Shown: one piece after another, positions 6,065 through 13,133 of the stretch | Numbering within the stretch: the first letter of the stretch is position 1 | Layout: each line of letters starts with the position of its first letter | Assembly: GCA_965651595.1 (NCBI GenBank) | Contig: CBFGTA010000044.1 | Location: forward strand, 1 to 16,695 | DNA length: 16,695 bases | Source of the DNA: CBFGTA01 sp965651595 | GTDB taxonomy: Bacteria > Actinomycetota > Actinomycetes > S36-B12 > UBA10799 | Direction of reading: 5' to 3' | Translations under genes and position numbers: made by a program | The notes under the pieces: model-generated | Seen by the model: only the letters and a program-made list of their open reading frames with translations | Database searches by the model: none | What the model was told of the DNA's origin: nothing

Positions 6065-7280
6065 GGGCAGCCCGCAGATTCTCGTCGATTGCATTGAGGA
6101 ACTCGCTCGTCGTCAGCCATTCTTGCTCCGGACCTACGAGCAGAGCCAAGTCCTTGGTCATTTGACCGGACTCAACCGTGTCGATACATACGCGTTCGAG
6201 AGTTTGCGCGAACCGGCGAACGTCCCCGGTGCCGTCCATGCGCCCGCGGTGGTCGAGTCCTCGCGTCCAAGCGAAAATGGACGCGATCGGGTTGGTTGAC
6301 GTCGGCTTGCCCTGCTGGTGCTGCCGATAGTGACGAGTCACTGTCCCATGGGCGGCCTCCGCCTCCACGGTTTGACCATCGGGAGTCATCAAGACGCTGG
6401 TCATCAAGCCCAACGAACCGAATCCTTGGGCGACCGTGTCAGACTGCACGTCGCCGTCATAGTTCTTGCACGCCCAGACATAACCGCCCTCCCACTTGAG
6501 TGCGGCCGCCACCATATCGTCGATCAGGCGGTGCTCGTAGTGGATACCAGCTGCCTCGAAGTCCGCTCGGAACTCCGACTCATACACTTCAGCGAAAATA
6601 TCTTTGAACCGGCCGTCGTAGGCTTTGAGAATCGTGTTCTTGGTGGACAGGTAGACCGGGTATCCACGGTTCAACCCATAGCGCATCGATGCTCGAGCGA
6701 AGTCGCGGATTGAGGCGTCGAGGTTGTACATGGCCATGGCCACACCTGGCCCGGGAAAGTCGTAGACCTCTAGTTCCATCGGCTCTGAGCCGTCCGCCGG
6801 GGTGTACGTCAGGGTGAGTGCACCTTCGCCGGGAATGACGACGTTCGTGGAACGATACTGGTCGCCGAACGCGTGACGACCGATGACAATCGGCTGGGTC
6901 CAACCCGGGACCAACCGGGGCACATTGCTCATGATGATGGGCTCGCGGAAAATTACCCCGCCCAGGATGTTGCGAATCGTGCCGTTGGGCGACTTCCACA
7001 TCTCCTTGAGCCCGAACTCCTCGACTCGAGCCTCATCGGGGGTGATGGTCGCGCACTTGACCCCTACACCGTGTTCGCGAATCGCGTGAGCAGCGTCGAT
7101 CGTGATCTGATCGTCGCTGGCGTCTCGACTTTCAATTCCGAGGTCGAAATAGCGCAAGTCCACGTCCAAATAGGGCACGATCAACTGCTCGCGAATGAAC
7201 GACCAGATGATCCTCGTCATCTCGTCGCCATCAAGTTCAACGACTGGACGCTCTACCTTGATCTTCTGAAACTCAGCCAC
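6054..7280 (-). CDS. icd: Isocitrate dehydrogenase, NADP-dependent, homodimeric type
   Basis: This 408-residue enzyme oxidatively decarboxylates isocitrate to 2-oxoglutarate, yielding NADPH. It belongs to the eukaryote-like homodimeric subfamily, not the E. coli Icd type. Isocitrate-binding residues are in place: S97 and N99 in KSPNGTIRN, R103, R112 and R135, with K214 in YLSTKNTILK and the metal-binding aspartates D254, D277 and D281. HGTVTRHYR at 311-319 carries the Arg-His pair (316, 317) that recognises the NADP 2'-phosphate. The start is GTG 7280 with a strong GGAGGAAGG ribosome binding site at 7287-7295. It is the last gene of the long minus-strand series, 69 bases after mdh, and its final 11 bases overlap the opposing oxidoreductase gene. 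A partial copy of the sucC-leader dyad lies just before its ribosome binding site. Confidence 0.97.
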   Translation of the reverse strand: MAEFQKIKVERPVVELDGDEMTRIIWSFIREQLIVPYLDVDLRYFDLGIESRDASDDQITIDAAHAIREHGVGVKCATITPDEARVEEFGLKEMWKSPNGTIRNILGGVIFREPIIMSNVPRLVPGWTQPIVIGRHAFGDQYRSTNVVIPGEGALTLTYTPADGSEPMELEVYDFPGPGVAMAMYNLDASIRDFARASMRYGLNRGYPVYLSTKNTILKAYDGRFKDIFAEVYESEFRADFEAAGIHYEHRLIDDMVAAALKWEGGYVWACKNYDGDVQSDTVAQGFGSLGLMTSVLMTPDGQTVEAEAAHGTVTRHYRQHQQGKPTSTNPIASIFAWTRGLDHRGRMDGTGDVRRFAQTLERVCIDTVESGQMTKDLALLVGPEQEWLTTSEFLNAIDENLRAALTV

Positions 7281-7349
7281 AGTGGTCCTTCCTCCGCCAG
7301 GTGGTGACTCGGTCTTGATACCGCAGTTGCGGCCGATCGGATCGAATGC
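7281..7349 (-). other. mdh-icd spacer with small dyads and the icd ribosome binding site
   Basis: The 69-base spacer contains, on the minus strand from mdh to icd, the palindrome CCGATCGG (7333-7340) and the small dyad CCGCA-AC-TGCGG (7321-7332). Next comes the TCACCACCTGG sequence (7297-7307) shared with the sucC leader, and then the GGAGGAAGG ribosome binding site (7287-7295). No T-run follows the dyads, so this does not look like an intrinsic terminator. icd may be read through from mdh. Confidence 0.5.
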
Positions 7350-8306
7350 CTACAGGTTGGCCACGTCGGCCTGCTTGGCTCGGACGGCTTCGGAAGCCAC
7401 CACGAGTTCAGCCTTCTCCGAATCGGTAAGGTCGGTTTCGACGACGGAACGCACTCCGCCAGCACCAATCGCGGCCTCCACCCCGAGGTAGACGCCGCGA
7501 ATTCCGTACTCGCCGTCAACCCAGGCGCACACGGGCATGACGGCACCCGAGTCTTCTTTGACAGCCTTCGCCATCCGAGCAGCAGCCGCGGACGGGGCGT
7601 AGTAGGCCGAGCCAGTCTTGAGGAGGGCGACCACTTCGGCGCCCCCGTTACGGGTGCGAACGACGAGGTCGTCGATGTCGGCGGCACTCAAATGATCAGA
7701 CAACGGCTTTCCGTCGACCGTGCACTGGCTGGGCACGGGAACCATCGTGTCGCCGTGGGAGCCCAGCGTCAGCGTGCGAACTGATGCGACCGGGACACCG
7801 AGTTTCTCGGCCACAAAGTGAGTGAAGCGAGCCGTATCGAGCATTCCGGCTTGGCCCATGACGCGAGACCGGTCGAATCCGGTCGCCCGCTGAGTGAGTG
7901 CAGTCATCTCGTCCAGTGGATTCGACACCACGATCACGACCGCGTCGGGGGCATGGCGGGCTACTTGCTCGGCCACCGAACGCACGATCTTGGCGTTCGT
8001 CTCGATGAGATCCATCCGGCTCATTCCAGGCTTGCGGGGAAGTCCGGCGGTGATGACGACGATTTCGGAACCGGCAATCGCCTCGTAGCCGCTGCCGTCG
8101 GTGCCGGTGGTCTGGCCGACGAGCACCGTCTCGAAGCCTTCGATCGGCCGGGACTGATTCATGTCAAGGGCCAGGCCTTCGGCTTTGCCCTCCACGATGT
8201 CGGTCAACACAACTGTCTCGAAAATGTCGTACTCAGCCATCCGCAGTGCCGTGGTCGAGCCATAGAAGCCAGCGCCGATGACGGTTGCTTTCCCAGATCG
8301 TGCCAT
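7350..8306 (-). CDS. mdh: Malate dehydrogenase, LDH-like type
   Basis: This 318-residue NAD-dependent dehydrogenase interconverts malate and oxaloacetate. The N-terminal Rossmann motif is GAGFYGSTTA (11-20), and the strand-2 acidic residue D36 favours NAD over NADP. In the substrate loop, AGLPRKPGMSRMDL gives R91 and R97; arginine rather than glutamine here indicates malate rather than lactate dehydrogenase. N129 (VSNPLD), D157 and R160 (LDTARF) and the catalytic H184 (GSHGDTMVP) complete the site. The family is the LDH-like MDH common in Gram-positive and photosynthetic bacteria, distinct from the cytosolic-type MDH of many actinobacteria. ATG 8306 is preceded by AAAGG about 12 bases upstream. 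The 110-base gap before it could hold a promoter; a TAGAGT hexamer at 8347-8352 is the best -10 candidate, without a matching -35. Confidence 0.94.
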   Translation of the reverse strand: MARSGKATVIGAGFYGSTTALRMAEYDIFETVVLTDIVEGKAEGLALDMNQSRPIEGFETVLVGQTTGTDGSGYEAIAGSEIVVITAGLPRKPGMSRMDLIETNAKIVRSVAEQVARHAPDAVVIVVSNPLDEMTALTQRATGFDRSRVMGQAGMLDTARFTHFVAEKLGVPVASVRTLTLGSHGDTMVPVPSQCTVDGKPLSDHLSAADIDDLVVRTRNGGAEVVALLKTGSAYYAPSAAAARMAKAVKEDSGAVMPVCAWVDGEYGIRGVYLGVEAAIGAGGVRSVVETDLTDSEKAELVVASEAVRAKQADVANL

Positions 8307-8416
8307 GAAGGGATGCCTTTCACATCGAGGAATAGGACCGTCTTCGACTCTATCGCGCGACGCCGGACGGCCATCACGCCAGGCGGAAAATTGGCGACTG
8401 CACGGCCAACAAAGCG

Positions 8417-8878
8417 TCAGTCAACGGCCAGCAAAGCAGTCAAGACCAGCAGGCACACTGTGGCTGCAGTTCCGATCATGACGTCGACTCGGCGCGATCG
8501 GCTCACCAGTCCCCCCAACAGCCGTTGAGCAACGGTGGCACGCAAGATGCTCCAAGCAGCCATTGCGATCGTGAAGGCAAGCGCGCCAGTCACTGCGCCT
8601 CTGGTGAGCGTTCCGACTAGAGCCACCACGAAGGCAATGCTCACGAGAGCGAACGGCCAGGACAAGGGCCTGTCATCAGGATCAACCGCGGGCCCAGGCC
8701 CCGGAGTGGGAAACGCGATCACCCGATCGTCGGCGGCAGGGTCTGCTTGCTGCCAGGCTGGGCTGTCAACCCGCCTGCCATCAACCGCTGAGACATCCAC
8801 GAGGCGCGGTCGCACCGAAACAGGTCCGTCATCGAAGCCCGGTGCCTGCGGCACGGCAGGCTCGTCCCGCTTGCCCAT
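8417..8878 (-). CDS. DUF3017-family membrane protein
   Basis: This 153-residue protein has a hydrophilic, Pro/Asp-rich N-terminal half (1-72) and three membrane helices at about 73-91, 94-111 and 132-151, with the basic segment LVSRSRRVD between helices two and three. That pattern and its place between folD and mdh match the actinobacterial DUF3017 family, whose function is unknown. The N-terminal part is longer than the minimal DUF3017 domain. The ATG at 8878 has no Shine-Dalgarno sequence, but a -10-like TACAGT ends seven bases upstream, suggesting that it may be transcribed from its own leaderless promoter inside the larger gene series. It ends 110 bases before mdh. Confidence 0.85.
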   Translation of the reverse strand: MGKRDEPAVPQAPGFDDGPVSVRPRLVDVSAVDGRRVDSPAWQQADPAADDRVIAFPTPGPGPAVDPDDRPLSWPFALVSIAFVVALVGTLTRGAVTGALAFTIAMAAWSILRATVAQRLLGGLVSRSRRVDVMIGTAATVCLLVLTALLAVD

Positions 8879-8885
8879 GGCGTCT

Positions 8886-8891
8886 ACTGTA
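8886..8891 (-). promoter_or_regulatory. Candidate -10 hexamer for the DUF3017 gene (possible leaderless start)
   Basis: Minus-strand TACAGT matches TANNNT and lies seven bases (AGACGCC) before the ATG of the DUF3017 gene, where no ribosome binding site is visible. No clear -35 box was found. The same spacer holds the palindrome CCACGTGG (8907-8914). Confidence 0.35.
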
Positions 8892-8940
8892 GCGCTCCCC
8901 GGACCGCCACGTGGGCCGTGCTGTCCATCACTGTGAGCTC

Positions 8941-9807
8941 TCAGTCGGAAGCGGCCAGGTTGCTTTCGGCTATGTCGACGACATTCTTCAGCAGCATGGC
9001 CCGTGTCATGAGCCCGACACCACCAGGCATTGGGGCGACATAGCTCGCCACGTCGTACGCAGCCCGATCAATGTCACCCACGAGGGCACCGTCAACTCGG
9101 CTGATTCCCACGTCAAGCAACGCGGCACCGGGCTTGACCATGTCCGACTGTATGAGGCGGGGGACACCGGCAGCAGCCACCACGATGTCGGCTCGGCGCA
9201 CTTCACTGGCGAGATCGCGAGTGCCGGTGTGACACAGGGTGACTGTTGCGTTCTCGGTGCGACGGGTGAGGAGCAACCCAAGGGGACGACCCACTGTGAT
9301 GCCCCGTCCGATGACACACACTTGGGCGCCGTCGAGAGCAACCTCGTAGCGGCGCAACAACTCCACCACCCCACTGGGCGTACAGGGCAGGATTCCGGGG
9401 GCCCCGAGTACTAGTCGACCCAGGTTCACCGGGTGCAGCCCATCTGCATCCTTGGCAGGATCAATCGCTTCGAGAACGACTTGTGAATCTATCTGAGCGG
9501 GCAAAGGCAACTGCACGATGTACGCCGTACAACCGGGGTCCCCGTTAAGCTCGGCGATGGCAGCCAGCAGAACTTCCTGAGAAACGTTGCCGGGCAGGTC
9601 CACCCGCAGCGAACGGATCCCGACATCAGCACAATCAGCGTGTTTGCCGGCCACATATGCCCGACTGCCCGGATCGTCACCCACGAGTACAGTGCCGAGT
9701 CCAGGAACCACGCCATTGGCGGCTAGTTGCGCCACTCGTTGACGAAGTTCGTCCTTGATATCGCGCGAAATCCGCTTGCCGTCGAGAATCGTTGCAGTCA
9801 CAGTCAC
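8941..9807 (-). CDS. folD: Bifunctional methylenetetrahydrofolate dehydrogenase / methenyltetrahydrofolate cyclohydrolase
   Basis: This 288-residue cytoplasmic enzyme converts 5,10-methylene-THF to 10-formyl-THF, the donor used by PurN and PurH encoded upstream. Catalytic residues Y51 and K55 lie in SRAYVAGKHADC, Q99 begins QLPLP, and D122 lies in KDADGLHPVN. The NADP-binding loop is GRGITVGRP (167-174 region), and the C-terminal signature PGGVGLMT is at 261-268. The start is GTG 9807, immediately after the TAA of the transporter gene (TAAGTG, no gap). A GGAAAG at 9812-9817 within the last transporter codons is its likely ribosome binding site. A second in-frame GTG two codons later is an alternative start. 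It is followed after 62 bases by the DUF3017 gene. Confidence 0.97.
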   Translation of the reverse strand: MTVTATILDGKRISRDIKDELRQRVAQLAANGVVPGLGTVLVGDDPGSRAYVAGKHADCADVGIRSLRVDLPGNVSQEVLLAAIAELNGDPGCTAYIVQLPLPAQIDSQVVLEAIDPAKDADGLHPVNLGRLVLGAPGILPCTPSGVVELLRRYEVALDGAQVCVIGRGITVGRPLGLLLTRRTENATVTLCHTGTRDLASEVRRADIVVAAAGVPRLIQSDMVKPGAALLDVGISRVDGALVGDIDRAAYDVASYVAPMPGGVGLMTRAMLLKNVVDIAESNLAASD

Positions 9808-10821
9808 TTATCTTTCCACACGACGCACCACCCTTTGGCTGACCGTCGCAAGCGCGGCCGCAACCCCCGCAATCACCGTACCGATGACGACAGTCACATT
9901 GACTACCGTTCCAGCAGTGGGCGCCACCACATCGACGAGCAAGGCACCACTGACCTGCCCGGCGATCGCTGCCAGAGCGAACTCGAGCACCCCGAGGACT
10001 CGGACAGCGACTGCCGCCATCACAATGAAGCCGACCCCGATGACGCCGCTCAGCCACAAGACCGGCTGCTCCCACGGAGGCGGCGGCGCGAACCGCCCCC
10101 CTCCCGTCAGCACGGTCGTGACGATCACGATGATGGACAGGGCCAGCCAGCCGACGGCGAAATTGACGACTGCCGCAACCCACGGGGTTTGGGATGCGAC
10201 TCCCACCCGTGCGTTGACGGCCTGCTGAACGGCGACGAGCAGGCCAGCACAGACCGTCAGCAGCAGTGCGCCCACCACGATCGTGCGGGCACTGCCCTGA
10301 CCTCCCACCGCCAAAGCCACCCCGACGGTTGCCAACCCTGCCGCGGCCACTCTGCGCGTCGACAGCGACTGGGGGCCAGCCGGGCCGAGCCCCGACCGGT
10401 CGACGAACAGGGAACTAAGGTTCTGCCCGGCCACGACCACGACGGTGAACACCGCCACGCCCACGAGGGGAACGCTATAGGCCTGGGCAGTGACGAAGGT
10501 GGCGCCGCCGATTCCGCCGAGCAGGTGCCACGGGCTCAGTCGCAGATCCTTCCAGCGACCGTCGCGGCATTGTCTGGCAAAGTGCGCGGCCCGGCGACGC
10601 TGGGTTGGCCACACAGCCACAGTGGCACTCACGATGACCAGCCCCACCACAAAGCTCCACCAGGCCGCTAGCGGCCCGTTGCCAAGGACGGTGCCCACCT
10701 CCCCGTTGATTCGCGACTGCACCACCGAAGCCGCACCGACTGCGACCGACCCCACCCAAGCCAGCGCCTGCACGGCCACGGCGGGGGCCGGTGCTGCAGG
10801 CTTCACGCGAGCCTGCCACAC
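9808..10821 (-). CDS. Double-length YdcZ/DUF606-type DMT-superfamily transporter
   Basis: This 337-residue membrane protein has about ten hydrophobic segments. Two halves show the same pattern. VQSRINGEVG (34-43) corresponds to VQQAVNARVG (198-207), each followed by a hydrophobic stretch ending in FVVG or FAVG. GGIGGATFV...AGQNLSSLFVD (102-141) corresponds to GVIGVGFIV...AGQVSGALLVD (about 259-297). This is the tandem form of the YdcZ (DUF606) family, which otherwise occurs as proteins of about 150 residues. Members belong to the drug/metabolite transporter superfamily and most have no known substrate. A proline run (APPPPWE) lies in the loop before the second half's core. The GTG start at 10821 lacks a good Shine-Dalgarno sequence, and GTG codons at residues 6 and 15 are alternatives. 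It lies 30 bases after purH and abuts folD, so co-expression with both is likely. Confidence 0.85.
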   Translation of the reverse strand: MWQARVKPAAPAPAVAVQALAWVGSVAVGAASVVQSRINGEVGTVLGNGPLAAWWSFVVGLVIVSATVAVWPTQRRRAAHFARQCRDGRWKDLRLSPWHLLGGIGGATFVTAQAYSVPLVGVAVFTVVVVAGQNLSSLFVDRSGLGPAGPQSLSTRRVAAAGLATVGVALAVGGQGSARTIVVGALLLTVCAGLLVAVQQAVNARVGVASQTPWVAAVVNFAVGWLALSIIVIVTTVLTGGGRFAPPPPWEQPVLWLSGVIGVGFIVMAAVAVRVLGVLEFALAAIAGQVSGALLVDVVAPTAGTVVNVTVVIGTVIAGVAAALATVSQRVVRRVER

Positions 10822-10851
10822 CGGAGGGACAGCGGTTGAACTGCCAATCGT

Positions 10852-12417
10852 TCAGTGAAAGAAGTGCCGAGTGCCGGTGAAGTACAGGGTGGCCCCGAAA
10901 TGCTCTGCCGTGGCAATGACTTCCTCATCCCGCACAGACCCACCGGGTGACACGACTGCCTTGATACCGGCCTCCAGCAACACTTCGAGTCCGTCGGGGA
11001 ACGGGAAGAACGCATCGGATGCGGCAACAGCCCCTCGAACTCGCTCCTGCCCGGCCCGGGCAACGGCCAAGCGAGCTGAGTCCACTCGATTGACTTGACC
11101 CATACCGATCCCGACGGCAGCCCGATCCGCCGCCAAGAGAATGGCGTTGCTCTTCACTGCTCGACATGCTCTCCAGGCGAACACCAGATCGGCCATGGTG
11201 GCGTCGTCGACGGCCGTTCCGGCCGCGAGCCGCCACGTTGCCGGGTCATCTCCGCGGGCATCGATCCGGTCAGCGACCTGTACCAAGAGCCCGCCCGAAA
11301 TCGGCCGTGATTCAACTGCCGATCCGGCCCCGATGGGGTCGGCAACGAGGATTCGCAAGTTCTTCTTGGCCTGCAGGAGTTCCAACGCTTCCGGTTCGTA
11401 GCCGGGAGCCACGATGACTTCGGTGAACACCTCGGCGATCTGTTGGGCCATGGTTACGGTCACGGGACGGTTGGCGGCGATAACTGAACCGTAGGCCGAA
11501 ATTGGATCTGTCTCGTGAGCTTTGGCGTGAGCCCATTCAACGGTGTCGGCGGCCGCCACACCGCATGGATTGGCATGTTTGATGATGGCGACGGCCGGGT
11601 CGGGGAAGTCATAAGCCATTCGGCGGGCCGCATCTGCGTCCACGTAGTTGTTGTAGGACATGTCCTTGCCGTGCAGTTGGTCGGCCTGGGCAAGGCCAGC
11701 GGGGGCATGCTCGGCAACGTAGAGTGCCGCCTCCTGGTGGGGGTTCTCGCCATAACGCAACACCGACGCCCGTTCGTAGACCCCGGCCAGCCAGGCGGGG
11801 AAAGAGGACTGGCTGGGCTCATCGCTCACCACGACGTTGCCGAGCCACGAAGCCACGGCCACGTCGTAGCTGGCGGTGTGGCGGAAAGCCTCGGCAGCGA
11901 GTTGCTGCCGCTGACTCAGGGAGAAGCCCCCATCACCAACGGCGTCGAGCACTTCCTCATAGCGCGACGGCGACACCACGACCGCCACGCTGGGATGGTT
12001 CTTGGCCGCGGCCCGAACCATGGCGGGCCCACCAATATCTATCTGCTCAATACAATCGTCGGCACTGGCCCCGGAGGCAACCGTGTCAGTGAATGGGTAC
12101 AGGTTCACGACCACGAGTTCGAAGGCGGCGATGCCGTGGTCGGCGAGTGCCTGCTCGTGATCGTCTCGTCTCATGTCCGCCAGAATTCCAGCATGGACGC
12201 GGGGATGGAGAGTCTTGACCCGACCATCGAGCATCTCCGGGAACTCGGTGACGTCGGCAACTGGCGTCACAGCAACACCAGCCTCAGTGATCGTCCGGGC
12301 AGTGGATCCGGTGGACACAATTTCCACCCCGGCTGCCGCCAGGCCACGGGCCAAGTCGACCAGGCCAGACTTGTCGTATACCGAAATCAGGGCTCGTCGG
12401 ATGGGTCGCTGGGTCAC
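10852..12417 (-). CDS. purH: Bifunctional AICAR transformylase / IMP cyclohydrolase
   Basis: This 521-residue enzyme catalyses the last two steps of IMP synthesis: formyl transfer from 10-formyl-THF to AICAR, then ring closure. The N-terminal MGS-like cyclohydrolase domain (about 1-195) includes STGSTAR (35-41) and EFPEMLDGRVKTLHP (58-72), with K68 and H71 conserved. The transformylase domain follows, with RYGENPHQ (221-228), the catalytic K280-H281 in KHANPCG and the AYGSVIAANRP region (308-318). The C-terminus FFPFPDGLEVLLEAG...SPGGSVRDEEV...TGTRHFFH is typical. Length is standard. The start is GTG 12417, with a GAGAGGA-type ribosome binding site about nine bases upstream. It follows purN by 52 bases, and no ZTP-type riboswitch fits in that space. 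Confidence 0.97.
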   Translation of the reverse strand: MTQRPIRRALISVYDKSGLVDLARGLAAAGVEIVSTGSTARTITEAGVAVTPVADVTEFPEMLDGRVKTLHPRVHAGILADMRRDDHEQALADHGIAAFELVVVNLYPFTDTVASGASADDCIEQIDIGGPAMVRAAAKNHPSVAVVVSPSRYEEVLDAVGDGGFSLSQRQQLAAEAFRHTASYDVAVASWLGNVVVSDEPSQSSFPAWLAGVYERASVLRYGENPHQEAALYVAEHAPAGLAQADQLHGKDMSYNNYVDADAARRMAYDFPDPAVAIIKHANPCGVAAADTVEWAHAKAHETDPISAYGSVIAANRPVTVTMAQQIAEVFTEVIVAPGYEPEALELLQAKKNLRILVADPIGAGSAVESRPISGGLLVQVADRIDARGDDPATWRLAAGTAVDDATMADLVFAWRACRAVKSNAILLAADRAAVGIGMGQVNRVDSARLAVARAGQERVRGAVAASDAFFPFPDGLEVLLEAGIKAVVSPGGSVRDEEVIATAEHFGATLYFTGTRHFFH

Positions 12418-12469
12418 GGAAGAGGTCCTCTCTGGGGTCGGATGGGGTGCCGGTCGATTGAGTCGGTGG

Positions 12470-13111
12470 TCATGTCGTCACTTGCCTGCTTGCGGACAGT
12501 TGGCGGCGAACGTCTGTGGCACTCGGCGGCTCATTACTGGACTCGGCGACCAGTGCTTGTAGCACGGCCACCAGCAGCGGCCGCTCCACGCCCTTGATGC
12601 GCTCATGGAGCGTGGCCTCGTCGTCATCGGGCGCCACGTCGACGACCGCCTGAGCCAGAATTGGGCCAGTATCGACTCCAGCGTCGACAAAATGAACTGT
12701 GCAGCCGGTGACGGCAATGCCGTAAGCGAGTGCGTCTCCTACGGCGTGGGCGCCTGGGAACGCAGGCAGGAGCGCCGGGTGAGTGTTGACGATACGGCCA
12801 GCGTACGTCGTCAACGCTGGCTCGCCAATGATGCGCATGAAGCCTGCACTAACGATCCAGTCAGGCCGATAGCGGTCGAGCGCGTCGGCGAGTTGCTGGT
12901 TCCATTCGGAACGCGAACCGTGGGCTTTCGGATCGACTACGAAGGTGTCGATCCCCGCCTCGCGGGCTCGAGTGATTCCACCGGCTTCCGCTCGATCAGC
13001 ACCCACAGCGACCACTGTGGCAGCCAAGCGGCCAGCGTCGATTGCGTCCAGGATGGCTCCCAAATTCGTGCCACCACCGGACACCAGGACAACAAGTCGC
13101 GCGCTCACCAC
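12470..13111 (-). CDS. purN: Phosphoribosylglycinamide formyltransferase
   Basis: This 213-residue protein transfers a formyl group from 10-formyl-THF to glycinamide ribonucleotide, the third step of purine synthesis. The GAR-binding loop SGGGTNLGAI is at 11-20. The formyl-folate site VSAGFMRII is at 87-95. The catalytic triad is N109 and H111 in NTHPALLPAFPG and D147 in DAGVDTGPI. It is the 10-formyl-THF-dependent PurN type, not the formate-dependent PurT. The start is annotated as GTG 13111; the next codon is also GTG (13108) and could be the true start. No Shine-Dalgarno sequence is visible, but TAGCAT lies six bases upstream of the first GTG. It sits 22 bases after perM and before purH, the order also known in M. 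tuberculosis. Confidence 0.96.
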   Translation of the reverse strand: MVSARLVVLVSGGGTNLGAILDAIDAGRLAATVVAVGADRAEAGGITRAREAGIDTFVVDPKAHGSRSEWNQQLADALDRYRPDWIVSAGFMRIIGEPALTTYAGRIVNTHPALLPAFPGAHAVGDALAYGIAVTGCTVHFVDAGVDTGPILAQAVVDVAPDDDEATLHERIKGVERPLLVAVLQALVAESSNEPPSATDVRRQLSASRQVTT

Positions 13112-13117
13112 AGGGCC

Positions 13118-13123
13118 ATGCTA
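13118..13123 (-). promoter_or_regulatory. Candidate -10 hexamer for purN
   Basis: Minus-strand TAGCAT in the 22-base perM-purN gap fits TANNNT and lies six bases before GTG 13111 and nine before GTG 13108. A purN-purH promoter here would be leaderless. No -35 box was recognised upstream within the end of perM. Confidence 0.25.
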
Positions 13124-13133
13124 GTCGAGGTGT

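Noticed and set aside
7321..7340. Hairpins in the mdh-icd spacer as an intrinsic terminator
   Set aside because: The stems are only 4-5 bp and no T-run follows on the minus strand.
8907..8914. CACGTG palindromes upstream of the DUF3017 gene and at 4943-4950 as a common operator
   Set aside because: The same hexamer also occurs inside trpS and xthA coding sequence, so its presence in two spacers is not distinctive.
9727..10671. Plus-strand open frame (314 codons) antisense to the transporter and folD
   Set aside because: The composition is dominated by His, Asp, Arg and Gln from complementing hydrophobic codons; it has no recognisable domain.
12418..12469. ZTP (pfl) riboswitch before purH
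   Set aside because: The 52-base gap is too short and shows no pfl-like core. The AGAGGTCCTCT palindrome over the ribosome binding site leaves a one-base centre and cannot form a stable hairpin.
11515..12597. Long plus-strand open frame (360 codons) antisense to purH
   Set aside because: It mirrors the GC-rich codon structure of purH, has no family motif or domain pattern, and purH is unmistakable on the other strand.
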